Below are positions 9,099 through 20,100 of a DNA stretch of 64,000 nucleotides, in pieces. Below the pieces are notes generated by a model. The model was not told the origin of the DNA. It did no database searches and saw only the letters and a program-made list of their open reading frames with translations. This DNA is from Meira nashicola (lineage: Eukaryota; Basidiomycota; Exobasidiomycetes; Exobasidiales; Brachybasidiaceae): contig BCJU01000003.1 in NCBI GenBank assembly GCA_001600355.1, forward strand, positions 3,101,746 through 3,165,745. The letters run 5' to 3'. Every line of letters starts with the position of its first letter. Position 1 is the first letter of the stretch. A program made the translations under genes and the position numbers.

Positions 9099-12000
9099 AT
9101 GGCGTCCACAGCTTCTTCAAGGAGGCCAAATCCGCCACCAATACGTACAGTATCTTCTACTCCGACACGCAAACCTCCTCCAATTCCACCTCCTTCTTTA
9201 CCTATTTCACGATCTCAACAATTGGCAAATGCCATAGCTGCTGCTGAAGCACAAATGAAAGATGCTCTAGATCAATCACAAAAACAAAACGCACCCTCAT
9301 CACGCCAGCAAGGAACAGAAGCAAATAATGCGGACGTAATATGGCAAGGAAAAGGTGCTTCTTTATTCGAAAAAGGTTTGCCTTCGCCAGGAAATCATAC
9401 TTCTAATGAAGATTCACAAGGTGAATTCGCTGATGCAGATGAAGGATTTGATAGCGATGAAGCAAGAAGTGTAGATGATAATACCACATTTACAACATTA
9501 TCTACTTCTGGCAGTACAACAAAACGATCGACATCCAATCCTATGCCACCATTACCATCTCCTTCTTTACAAAAAGGAACAATTTCAACAGCACCCGCTC
9601 GTCCACAAAGGAAAGCACCTCGACATACACAACCCATCGCAGATGAGAATGAAATGGAAGAAGATGAAGAAGATTCAGGAGATGATGATGATTTGGACGC
9701 AGGTACAACATATGGACATGCTAGCAGAGCTTCCATCGGTTCAAGCATTTGGGCTGGAAGAGGAAAGAAGAAGAATTTCGCTGAAGATGCAGATATACCC
9801 GCATTACCTTCTCCTGATTTATCTGTTTTGAACAATAGAAGCAACCCAAAAGTTCGAAAAGATCGAGTTAGTATGGCAGAAACGAGTAGCGTATACAGTC
9901 AAGGAGGCGCGACTGATTGGAATGATGATGCACATCATCAAGCTCTTCAACAAACGCCACCTTTGGATAAAATACGGCAAATGACAACTCATATGTCACC
10001 TCAATCTCGCGATGATGAATTCGAAATGATGGATACCCAAAGCGTTTATGAAGGTAGATTAAGTATTTCTTCAAATTCTGCCGGTCTTACTTCGCCCACT
10101 TTTGCGCCAAATACTGCTGAACCTGAACGTAGATTACCTGATGGTACATTAGTTCCTAAAATGCCACCTTTGCCGCCTCATCATTATTCTCCCGATCCAA
10201 ACGCACATTCAAACTCAAATGGCGCGCAAAAGAGAGGAAAGAAAGGACGTAGAAATCGTTCACCTATTTTATCATATGCAGATGGCGAAGAAGAAGAAGA
10301 ACGCTTAGTTCAAGAGCGTGAATTACGTGAACATGGCGGAATTGGTGGATTACAAACAACAACGACTGGAATGGGTCCAAAATTGAAAAAGAATTCTCCT
10401 GCTCCATGGGAAATGGATAATGAGGTTGATTTAGATGGTTCTGGTTCAGTAGCAGGAAGTAGTTCTGGCGCGAAAAGATCGACCGATGGACCTTATTCCG
10501 GTTTAAGTTCGCGTCCTTCAATGGAACACTTGTTTGCTGCAGGAATGAAAAATCCTTCAAATTGGGCCCGTCAAAGTATGGAGCAATTCCGTAACCGATC
10601 TGTCTCAAACGGAAGCACGCCTTCTTCTATGCCTAATCATGCAAATCATCCAGGTGCATCAAATATTTCACTTCCTTCTTCCAAATCAACTACTGCTTTT
10701 CCCGGTAATTCTAATTCAATCGGACAAGCTTCAAGTCCTTTAGCAGGTATGCCAAAAGGTGCAAATTGGTTAGATGATGAACCTGCTTCTCAAATCGAAA
10801 GTTTTTCTACTGGAGATGATGCACCTTCAAGACGTTCACGAACAAAGAGTATTTCTGGAAGTGCTGCAGGCATGTTGAAAGGTTTAGGTTTAGCATCTAG
10901 TGCTGCTCCAGCCAAAAAGCAATCCTCTTCACGTCTAGCAAAAGCTTTTCAAAGAGGCAACAAAAATGTACCTCAAAGTGCAACAATGCAAGCTGAAAGT
11001 GGTCGTAAACAATCTCTCAATCTCAGTAGGGGAATCAGTTCAGATGATTATGCTCACTTGCCTCCTTCGCCTACATTGAATCAAAACAATATCAATTTAC
11101 AAGTAGCCAATGGATCTTCGCCTTATATGAGTCATTCAAGTGCAAATTCACATTCTTCCCTTTCTCATCGATCAGATGGCTCTCCAGGTCTTGCAAGCTT
11201 TGTGCCTTCTACTGTTGTTCCTCCAATGCCAAAAAGAACGACAAGCAATGGAGCTAGTGCACAATCAACAACTTCAGCTGTTCCTAATTCAAGCGCAGAC
11301 GGACATTCTCTTACCGGTTCATCTTCTAGTCATAATTTACAGCAAAGATTAAACGGAGGTTTGCATCGAGCAGAAATGATGGATATGATCATGTCTTCAA
11401 ATGCAAAAGCACGTGAATCACATGCTCGTAATCCAACCGAAGGATCCGCTACTGGTTCGGCAGATACTACAGCTGATGCAACTTCTCCTCAAAGACCTAC
11501 TTTCAATATTCAAAAACCGTCTCCTTATAACAAAAAGACTGATTCTCAAGATTCCAGTAGTACATCACCCAAAAATGCAATTCCTTACAAGAATACACTA
11601 GGTTTTGGAGGAGAACGCACTTCATCTGGTGTACCACATCAACAGAGCTTCAAATCACAACAAGGCAATCAAGCTCGTGCAAAAAGTGTACCATCTGGAC
11701 CAGAGGGAGAATCGCGTCCTACTGAAAGTATTGGAAGTGGATCACAAGATAGTAAGAGAACAGGAGAGAACAAAGCTAACAAACCAGTCGAAAACACTCC
11801 CAACGGATTGCCAAAATTGCCTAGCGTTGGTGCGCATGATGGCGTTCCCTACAAATTGATCTCTTTGGAAGAAGCACGTTTGCAACAACAAAGGGCAAAT
11901 CAATCCACTGAAGCAGGAACAGGATTACCTACATCAAATTCTGAAAAGAGTATGGGTTTGAATATGAACCCAGGTGAATTTGGCCCTGGCTCGGAGCGCG

Positions 12001-13142
12001 AGAGAAGTTTGAAGAATAAGAAAAGCGGTGGCTTTTTGCGTAGATTCGGAAAGGAGAAATCTGATAATAATCAAGACAATATCGCTCCTATGCCTTCTTT
12101 TGCGCCTCCCAATCCTTCACAAAATGCATTTCAACAAGGTGATTCGACTGCTGTACAAGCACCACCAACTTTATCAGTTCGCCCAATGAGCTCGATGTTT
12201 AGCGGATTTGCTCCTGGTTTTATTGATACTTTGGCAGTAACAGAAGAAGGTGACGAAGACGCTGAAAGGCAAAATGAAACAAATGATTCAAATGGATTAT
12301 TATCGCCTTCCAATGCAGTTCAACGTACCCTTGCACCTCATTCACCTGCTATCACTGTTGCATCAGTTGATAGTGGAACATCAGGAGCAGATTATTACGA
12401 TGCTCAAGATGGTATCTCAACCAATCCTGTTATTCAACAAAATAATCTCAAAGCACCATCTTCTACAATCAATGGCGCTACATTACGAGCACCAAATTCT
12501 GCTCCAAGCGGAAATTCGCCCACTTTTGTTTCCCATATGTCTTCAAGACCTTCAACGGACAGCAATCAAAGCGATAATTCGTCCGCTTTAGGATTGGTGA
12601 ATGGATTCCCCAACCTTCCAACTACTGGACATGGGGCTACAGCAGCCAGTTTGACAGGCAAAGATCGAGTGGAAGGGACGGGAACGATGACAAATAATAC
12701 CAACTCTTCTGCCGCAAATGCAGATGGAATTTCATCTTTGGCATCAGCAACACGATCGCGTGCATTAGAAATTGAAGCAAAGATGACCGAATTACATGCT
12801 GAACTTGTGAAGTTACGTGTATTTGCAATCGATAGTGGATTGGCAAAGCCTGTTGTTCAACAAGTTTCATCTCCTGATTTGGGAAACAGTATTGGCGGCG
12901 GAGCAACAAAGGAAATCGATCCTGAATTATTGGAAAAAGATCTTGCTCAACAAGAAGATGCTTTACTCATTCCAATCGATCCTTGTTCACATTGTGGTTG
13001 CCATTGTGCTGAACAAAAGAGACTTCAATCTTTGAACGAATTGGCAATCTTGAAAGGAATCAGTGTTTTGGATCGTGGACGTGCATTGAAACCACTTGCA
13101 GGTCAAAATGGAAGTAAATTTGGCGGATATCTCGATCGTTAA
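9099..13142 (+). CDS. Large disordered Ser/Pro/Asn-rich protein with C-terminal Cys cluster
   Basis: A 1347-residue intronless protein of unknown function. The N-terminus is proline rich (PPPIRT, KPPPIPPPSLP), as in SH3 or EVH1 ligands. A long disordered body follows, with acidic patches (EEDEEDSGDDDD at about 187-198), many Ser/Thr/Asn and repeated basic RR/KR-S-S-S elements that could be kinase sites. Only the last about 130 residues look folded: a coiled coil (EIEAKMTELHAELVKLRVFA, about 1220-1245) and then a compact Cys/His cluster PCSHCGCHCAEQKRLQ near residue 1293, followed by LNELAILKGISVLDRGRALKP. Cys-x2-Cys-x-Cys-x-Cys spacing with one His suggests a metal site. A cell-polarity, cortical or signalling scaffold is plausible from the composition but unproven. 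It is convergent with RCO1. Confidence 0.75.
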   Translation: MASTASSRRPNPPPIRTVSSTPTRKPPPIPPPSLPISRSQQLANAIAAAEAQMKDALDQSQKQNAPSSRQQGTEANNADVIWQGKGASLFEKGLPSPGNHTSNEDSQGEFADADEGFDSDEARSVDDNTTFTTLSTSGSTTKRSTSNPMPPLPSPSLQKGTISTAPARPQRKAPRHTQPIADENEMEEDEEDSGDDDDLDAGTTYGHASRASIGSSIWAGRGKKKNFAEDADIPALPSPDLSVLNNRSNPKVRKDRVSMAETSSVYSQGGATDWNDDAHHQALQQTPPLDKIRQMTTHMSPQSRDDEFEMMDTQSVYEGRLSISSNSAGLTSPTFAPNTAEPERRLPDGTLVPKMPPLPPHHYSPDPNAHSNSNGAQKRGKKGRRNRSPILSYADGEEEEERLVQERELREHGGIGGLQTTTTGMGPKLKKNSPAPWEMDNEVDLDGSGSVAGSSSGAKRSTDGPYSGLSSRPSMEHLFAAGMKNPSNWARQSMEQFRNRSVSNGSTPSSMPNHANHPGASNISLPSSKSTTAFPGNSNSIGQASSPLAGMPKGANWLDDEPASQIESFSTGDDAPSRRSRTKSISGSAAGMLKGLGLASSAAPAKKQSSSRLAKAFQRGNKNVPQSATMQAESGRKQSLNLSRGISSDDYAHLPPSPTLNQNNINLQVANGSSPYMSHSSANSHSSLSHRSDGSPGLASFVPSTVVPPMPKRTTSNGASAQSTTSAVPNSSADGHSLTGSSSSHNLQQRLNGGLHRAEMMDMIMSSNAKARESHARNPTEGSATGSADTTADATSPQRPTFNIQKPSPYNKKTDSQDSSSTSPKNAIPYKNTLGFGGERTSSGVPHQQSFKSQQGNQARAKSVPSGPEGESRPTESIGSGSQDSKRTGENKANKPVENTPNGLPKLPSVGAHDGVPYKLISLEEARLQQQRANQSTEAGTGLPTSNSEKSMGLNMNPGEFGPGSERERSLKNKKSGGFLRRFGKEKSDNNQDNIAPMPSFAPPNPSQNAFQQGDSTAVQAPPTLSVRPMSSMFSGFAPGFIDTLAVTEEGDEDAERQNETNDSNGLLSPSNAVQRTLAPHSPAITVASVDSGTSGADYYDAQDGISTNPVIQQNNLKAPSSTINGATLRAPNSAPSGNSPTFVSHMSSRPSTDSNQSDNSSALGLVNGFPNLPTTGHGATAASLTGKDRVEGTGTMTNNTNSSAANADGISSLASATRSRALEIEAKMTELHAELVKLRVFAIDSGLAKPVVQQVSSPDLGNSIGGGATKEIDPELLEKDLAQQEDALLIPIDPCSHCGCHCAEQKRLQSLNELAILKGISVLDRGRALKPLAGQNGSKFGGYLDR

Positions 13143-13502
13143 GGGTGCGTGCATTTACCATGTTACCCTTTTTACAGTACTTTATTCAAGTTTTTTTTTT
13201 CTTAAATTACCTATCTAGATAGCGAAAAGTGTTATTAGACTATACCAGAATTATAATTCCTGAAATATTGTTATGCTTAAATTGAAGAATATTGTAAGCG
13301 ATGCTACAAAAAAAAGTATGGTACAGAGTATGTGATAATTAAATAAAAAATGGGCAAGATCATAAAGCACTTTTAATTTTAATAGAATAAATAGCAGCCA
13401 GCATGCTAGCACACAAAAGGTAGTGTCTTTCAGATAAGCAGCTCTTGAATGCACAAAACCTTCCTTTCGCAAATAAATCAATGATGAGCACATTTTGCAA
13501 AT
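13143..13502. other. Convergent 3' spacer
   Basis: AT-rich spacer of 360 bp between two converging genes, holding a run of nine T at about 13192-13200 and AATAAA-like sequences on both strands (for example AAATAAAAAATG at about 13340). It probably holds the two polyadenylation regions; I see nothing else. Confidence 0.4.
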
Positions 13503-16500
13503 TCATTTCTTCTTTCCCTCCTCTTCAGTCAATAAAAAGTCCAATAATGCTTTGGCACCTTTACGATCAAGTAAAGCTTTGATTGCTCGTAATTTCGATA
13601 ATTCTTCTACGTCTACTGCCATAGCCGAAGCGGATTTTTCTGCATTCAATCGATCTGCAGTTACTTTCGCTTCACGCATCTGTTCCGTTAATTCAGTAAC
13701 AGCAGCAGAAGGTGTGAGCGTAGGCGATATCATTGCAAACGACCTTTCGTCAAATTCTTTTTCATATTCACCAGAAACAAATGTTTGACGTAGTCCACTT
13801 TCACGTACGCCATCAACCTTTGATTCTTGATCTTCAACATTGTCTGTGGAAAGATCCAGACTGGGGAACAAAGTTCGTGCATATTGAGATCCAAAGATTT
13901 GTTCTATACTCCTTTTTGCATCAGTGTCTCCTTCGCTTGGACTTTGACCGGAAGCAATCACAGCAAGGGATTCAGCATTGGCGATCGATGCTAGCACGTC
14001 AAGAGGCTGATGAGCGTCTTCATGAACATGCTGCAAAAAACGAGAAAGCGCACGTTCTCTCTCCATCTCTGCTCTTGACCAGAAATCCAATCGAATCACT
14101 TTCTCGGGAATACGATATTTGAATTTGAGGTTTTTTGACGATGACCCATTGGTCCTTTGAGAAGTATTTGTTGCGACGGAAGTAGCAGTATTGGGAATGT
14201 CTAGCTCTTCCCATCCTTTATCGAAACCTCTGCCACGCTGATCTCCAGAACCACTCACGCTGGATGCCAATGAATGCGTATTCTTCTCTTCGTGTTGTTT
14301 GCCGGATTTGTCATTTTGCCCGTTCTGTGGTGCAACAAAGTAAGTGTCCATAGGATCAGGTATAATATCAATACGCCCATCATTTACAACCCTTGTACGG
14401 TAATGCTTTCCTGGACCAACACTCTTTTCCGATGGTACTGGAAGTTCATGAACGGTCGTACTATTCGCTATCGATTTCGGAACTCTTTCAGTACGAACGG
14501 CATGATCAACATGCGTAGGGCACATCCATTTACGACTTAAGCTGGGCATACTTGCCATCGGAGGCTCAAGACAATCCAAATGCCAATGTAAAGCGCAAAA
14601 GTCGCAACTGATAATCTTTCGCCATCCAATATGATCAGCGTCAGCTGTATCTTTGACTTTTTGTTGATCGGTTGCTTTTCTTGGACTGCTTCTCCTTGGC
14701 TGATTTGCCCTCTTTCCTTGTCCTGAAGGACGATCAGATGGTAGAGCAGACTCACCACATCTGAAACAGAGAATCAACTTCCCATTTTTATCCTTTAACC
14801 TCAAAGGATCTCGCTCTTCAACAACACCAAGCCGATTGATCTTTAAAGGACGAAGCATATTCGAATCGACATAACTGCCATCAGCAGCTGTAGCTACGCC
14901 TTTGAAGTAATTGCGTATCTCTAGGGGCAATGCAAATATGGTCGGATTGGTCTCTTCTATGTAGGTGAATAGAGGTTGAAACCTTGCAACCCCTTTTCCA
15001 TTCGAATTTGCCTTTGCTTTCTCCTTGCTTTTGATTCCTGAATTCTTTCCGTTGGAAAGTGGTTCTGATTTAAGAGTCTCTTTCTCAGTTTTACAAACTT
15101 TGCAGTACCATTTATCATCTTCATCTCCCATCGTGCCAGGCAATTCGTCAATATCCATTGGAGGATTGATACAGGCGAAATGAAAACTACGCGGACATCC
15201 ATCACAACAGATAAAGTGACCAGCGCCATTACACGTTTCGCAATGTTCGTTATTCTCCCCTCCATTATCGATCAAACCTGATCCTGCATGTACCATCTTT
15301 GTACTTTGATTCTTTGAAGCAGAATTACGCAAATTGATCGTCATCGAAGGCTGTTGAGATGCTTTAATCGGGGTAGTGAAACTTGCATCTGCGGCAATGG
15401 CTTGGGCAAGAAGATCTTCGTCCGCTGTGGTTACCGTTGTAGCTGTAAGAGGAACGGGTCCTACTTCTTCCAAGGTAGATGATGCTGCTCGTGATCCATT
15501 TTGTGATTCATCTACAGTTGACATTTGCGCAACATCTTTGTTTTGGTCACTCGCTTCTTCTATCCGCTCTGCTAAAGAATCAGGAGGAGTTGGTGGCTTT
15601 GCATTCCTTCCATAATATCCTCCAATCATCTTCAATCTCTTATGCGCTTCCCGCGGCCTCCTAGACGATGCTGAGTTGATCGAATCAGTCGAGAGATCTG
15701 CCGCAGAAATATCATTGAACGATTGATCCAATACTTCCAATTCCGATTGTCTTTTTCTACGATTAGATCGGGAGCTTGATGACGCTTTTGTTGGAGTTTG
15801 CATAGATGTTGATCCGTTTGTCAGTCCATTGTTACCCGCTATTGAACTGTTGTTGTCCTCGAGTGCTAGATCAATATCCTCTGACGCGGTCACTCTTGCA
15901 ACCGAATCATCGTTATCACCTTCGTCCGCGCTGGCACGTGTCAGGCTTTCTTTAGCCCCGTTCGAAGCCGTATCGCCATACTCTATGTCTATACCCATAT
16001 CGTCATTCCCTATAGCAGATGAATCACGATCATCCATCTCACGCACGATTGCACTGCTCGCTCTAGAGATAGAGTCAAAAGGTGTGGATAGTTGATCTTC
16101 TTCTGTTTTAATTTCTCTGATTGGTGTTTGTTTTGCGTTTTTATCTTGATTATTCATCCATGTCAGTCGCTCGCCAATCTCTTCACGCCGTATGATAGGT
16201 ATAGGATTACCTTTTTGATCTAAACCATTCGTAGCAAGACCTGGATATTCAGGATCAAAAGGTAATTGAGGAGGTGGCGGTAAGATTTTACTTGATTCAT
16301 CAGACGCTTTGACGCGAAAGAGATTTTGCTCCTTTTTTTCTAGAGCTAAATTCTCTACGTCTGAATTTGACGCAGGAATGCCATTCGATTGAGTTAGAGG
16401 AGGAGGTAGTGGCGAAGTAGATCGAGTTTGCCGTATAGATTGCATCTTACTAGACTGTGGACTTGATTCAGACTCAAGATCATTGCTTCTCGTAGACCGT

Positions 16501-16586
16501 TTTGTTGTTGATTTATTTGGAGTTTTTAATAGCGAAGACGAAGGCGGTGCGCTACTTCGCATTTGTGATTCTTTCAGCCTGTTCAT
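13503..16586 (-). CDS. RCO1: Rco1-like double-PHD subunit of the Rpd3S histone deacetylase complex
   Basis: A 1027-residue nuclear protein. The first PHD finger is at about residues 448-500, with the Cys4-His-Cys3 pattern readable from CETCNGAGHFICCDGC through FHFAC to WYCKVC. It is followed at about 535-570 by FQPLFTYIEETNPTIFALP and IRNYFKGV, the Sin3-interacting segment found between the fingers of Rco1 and mammalian PHF12/Pf1. The second PHD finger is at about 605-690 (LCFRCG...CDFCALHWHLDC...WMCPTH). This PHD-SID-PHD order is characteristic of Rco1, which with Eaf3 directs Rpd3S to H3K36-methylated gene bodies to suppress cryptic transcription. The N-terminal 440 residues are disordered and phospho-site rich; the C-terminus has a coiled coil (TELTEQMREAKVTADRLNAEKS). 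The start is the only ATG upstream of the conserved region. One ACGCGT lies 257 bp upstream. Confidence 0.82.
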   Translation of the reverse strand: MNRLKESQMRSSAPPSSSLLKTPNKSTTKRSTRSNDLESESSPQSSKMQSIRQTRSTSPLPPPLTQSNGIPASNSDVENLALEKKEQNLFRVKASDESSKILPPPPQLPFDPEYPGLATNGLDQKGNPIPIIRREEIGERLTWMNNQDKNAKQTPIREIKTEEDQLSTPFDSISRASSAIVREMDDRDSSAIGNDDMGIDIEYGDTASNGAKESLTRASADEGDNDDSVARVTASEDIDLALEDNNSSIAGNNGLTNGSTSMQTPTKASSSSRSNRRKRQSELEVLDQSFNDISAADLSTDSINSASSRRPREAHKRLKMIGGYYGRNAKPPTPPDSLAERIEEASDQNKDVAQMSTVDESQNGSRAASSTLEEVGPVPLTATTVTTADEDLLAQAIAADASFTTPIKASQQPSMTINLRNSASKNQSTKMVHAGSGLIDNGGENNEHCETCNGAGHFICCDGCPRSFHFACINPPMDIDELPGTMGDEDDKWYCKVCKTEKETLKSEPLSNGKNSGIKSKEKAKANSNGKGVARFQPLFTYIEETNPTIFALPLEIRNYFKGVATAADGSYVDSNMLRPLKINRLGVVEERDPLRLKDKNGKLILCFRCGESALPSDRPSGQGKRANQPRRSSPRKATDQQKVKDTADADHIGWRKIISCDFCALHWHLDCLEPPMASMPSLSRKWMCPTHVDHAVRTERVPKSIANSTTVHELPVPSEKSVGPGKHYRTRVVNDGRIDIIPDPMDTYFVAPQNGQNDKSGKQHEEKNTHSLASSVSGSGDQRGRGFDKGWEELDIPNTATSVATNTSQRTNGSSSKNLKFKYRIPEKVIRLDFWSRAEMERERALSRFLQHVHEDAHQPLDVLASIANAESLAVIASGQSPSEGDTDAKRSIEQIFGSQYARTLFPSLDLSTDNVEDQESKVDGVRESGLRQTFVSGEYEKEFDERSFAMISPTLTPSAAVTELTEQMREAKVTADRLNAEKSASAMAVDVEELSKLRAIKALLDRKGAKALLDFLLTEEEGKKK

Positions 16587-17199
16587 TATTATTGTATTAT
16601 TTGAGAAAAGACGGGGAAAGTAGAACCTCTTTCTTCCTTTGCGCTGTTATTCTTGACATTCGTCAATCCCACATGTTTGTCTTCATCGTTTCCTGTATAT
16701 GATAAAGAATGCTATAACGAGACGAATAGAAGGTCTTGCCGACGAAATCCTATCGCGAACGATTAGTAAAAGGATTTTTGGACTTTTTTGTTGCCTTGTC
16801 GGTGTTGGTGGTGGTTAGGAATGAGACGCGCTTCGAATGCCAACGCGTGCAAAACTTTACAGCAATGGTGAAAAGTACTTTCAATGATCATCTTTGAATT
16901 GAATTTCATGACGTGTTTAACAGATTTGGATAGTATTCATATATGAACGGATTTGGATGTGTCAATTGATTCATATTAATGCATTTCCAGCTTTGAAACC
17001 TTCTTTTCTTTTCATTTTTCAACATTGGCACAGGGTTAAATCCTGAATTCGATTTTCAGCCTTTGTTTTAGTACAAGTAGTATTCATTAATCGCATCCAA
17101 AGAACATGAATACAGTATCTTTATATCACATGAGTTGTGAAAATGTATTGAAAGTGGGGAATATTTGGTATGGTGTGGTATATAATGTATACAAAGCTT
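16587..17199. promoter_or_regulatory. RCO1 upstream region and ATG26 3' end
   Basis: 613 bp between the start of RCO1 and the stop of ATG26, both on the minus strand. It holds ACGCGT at 16843-16848 and a related GACGCGC at 16825-16831, then AT-rich sequence with no open frame worth naming. Confidence 0.35.
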
Positions 17200-20100
17200 T
17201 CAATCTGTTACTTTTGGCTCACTTTCATCATCTGTTTCTGTTTCTTCTTCTAATTCACCAGTTTCATCATCACTTTCATCATCATCTAAATCTTCTTCCG
17301 GTTGTATATTCATAGAAGATTCACTTCCTAATAAATCAATCCTTCCAGCTTTTCTCCATTCTTTTTCCAATAATTGTCTTCTCCTTTGATCTTCTTGACG
17401 TGCGTTCAAATGATGTTGTTTCTCTTCTTTTTGAGCATGTTCTTTTTCTTGTTCTGACATTTGTACTTTTGATCCACTTTCAGATTGTCCACGGTGGTGT
17501 GAGAGATGAATACCATGTAATCGAACATCAAAGAAGTTCATATGTGGCATAGAAAGAGATGGCATATTAAGAGCAGTAATTCCAGGCATATGTTGAATAG
17601 GATAATTATACCAACTTTTCCTACTCTTATTATGCAATTCTTCCGGTGCATGTGCTTGATCGATAATCGGTTCTTTACTTTCATGATCAATAATTGTCTC
17701 TGGCTCATCTGTCAATACTTTTGGCTCTAATTCAGTAGTATGATCGTGTAATTTGGATTTACGTCTTGCTTCAACACTTTCTCTACTATGATCACTAGAG
17801 GATCGTTCTGAAATAGTTGACGTATTTGTTTGTGATCTTGAAGGGCTTCTAATGTGCATTTTACTAGCAACATTCTTGACAGACCATGATCCATGTCGAA
17901 TCAACTTCTCCATAGAAGAAGCCGTACGATAAGCTTCACTATTCTTATCTTTTTTGATTTTGGTCGGTACAGAAAGGTCTGAAGAATCTTTGTTGCTATC
18001 TTCCGTTTCAGAAATGGTTGATTGAATGGTAGACGTTCTACTTTCGTCTAAAGGTTGAATAGTGTTTGATCTAGAAATATTACCTTGCTTTTTGTTTCCT
18101 CCTAAAGTTCTCTTTATACGTTTTGACCTTTCTAAAGATTGATAAATGAAATCACGAGCAACATCTAAGCCTTTCTCTTTCCTAATCATTTCTCCTACAA
18201 CTTGAGCTTTTTCACGCAAAAGAATTTCATCTCTTGCACGAATTAATGATTCACTTATATCATCAACAGATAAAGATTTCACTCGAATTCCTGCTCCTAA
18301 TTTTGCCACTCTACCGCTCCAAAAGTATTGATCTCCAAAGAAAGGATGAATTAGAGTTACTAAACCTGCTCTAAGACTTGCACCTGTAGTACCTGCACCT
18401 CCATGATGCATTGCAATATCAATCTTTGGGAAGAGCCATTCGTGTGGAATACTGTCAAGAACGTATGCTTCTTTAGGTACTTCTGGTAAATCAACTTCTC
18501 CTTCACTCTCTTTCTTGGCAATCATTCTTCCTGACCATCCTTTTGCAACGATTGCACGAACATCACTTCGACGAATAGCTTCATATATATTTCTTTGAAC
18601 TCCAACAGGATCAGACATTGTAATAGAACCAAAGCCGATATAGCAAAGCTTTTTATTATCCTCTTTTGCTTTTTGAATGAAGTTCAGTAATTCTTGAGGT
18701 GCTTCCCATTTCGTTGAATCATTTGTCAAGTTCCAATAACCAGTCACTCTAATACGATCTCCCCAATCCAAAGGAGGAGGTACGACTGCAGGTGAAAAGT
18801 TATACATGAATGGTACAGAACTTTGATCGAGCTTATTAAGATCTGTTGGTTCCAAATGAAGCATATGTCTACGCCAACGATTAATTTGACCCGAACTTGC
18901 AAGCCATAAAACTTGATCGAAAACGGTATAAGACATTGAATTATATTGAGGACCTAAATCCACATTTGGAACTGAGAATGCTTGTGGATATGTTGATGTT
19001 CTAGTCCATGGCATTGTAAACGCTCTCATATAATAAGATCCAATCGCTTCAGCAACATGAATTCCTCCAAATGTAGAAGGTGATTCAATTATAAGATCTG
19101 CATCCCAACAAGTTTCCATTATTCCACGCAAGAGTTCGTCAAGCCAATTTCTGAATTTACCCATAGCTTCTCGATAAAATTGTGGAGAGAACAACATCTT
19201 GTTATTTTCAACGCTCAGTTTCATCAATTCTCCCGGATCACCACCGACTGCTTTAAAGGCTATTCCGTTCCCTTCTACCCATTCACGATATTCTTCATGA
19301 CTTACAATCGTACACGTATGAGAATCTTTTTGTAACCTTTTACAAAGAGCAACATATGGCTGAACATCACCTCGACTTCCTATCGTTAAGCAATGGATCT
19401 TCATAGGTGCAACAGTGACATTGACGCTGCGATCCAAATTGATCGTTCTTGGTGCAATATTGATTTGATTGGGTTTCAAAGTGATTACCTTACTGCGATC
19501 TTGTAAAGCAAGAATGTTTGTTTGAGTTGATGGCAATTTGTGAATCTTGTGTTGTACATCACGTTTGTCAGACTGAGACACTTTATCTTGATCTTTTGTT
19601 GACTTGTTTGCTTCTTTACCTTGAACTTCAACTTTTTTCTTGATCGCTTTCATTATTTCTTCTCGTTGCCCTTCATCTTTGATCTCTACAACGATATCCT
19701 CATGTGCAAGAACGTGAATTCGTAAACCTGAATAATGCCATGAAAAAGCTTTTGTATGTTCTGCTCCTTTGATATCACGAAAAGGTACTCGAATTCTTGT
19801 ATCTGCCAAACCTGTCCATCTATGTCTACGATAAAAGCAAAGATGTCTTGGTGTGATGGCTAAGGTACCGGCCAAAGGAAGCGTACGGACAAGGTGAACT
19901 TTGAACGTATTAATTTCTTCGATAGAGCAATCCAAAGAGAATTGTTCCATAAACACTGCTGCTTTACTGTTTGCGATTGAAGTACTTTCTCCACCATTAT
20001 CATTCTTATTCGAATCACGATCTTCACTTTGAGCACGAGGGCCATCAATATCGATAAGAGCGGTAGGTAAAGTATACCATAAAGATTGTTCAACTTTTCC

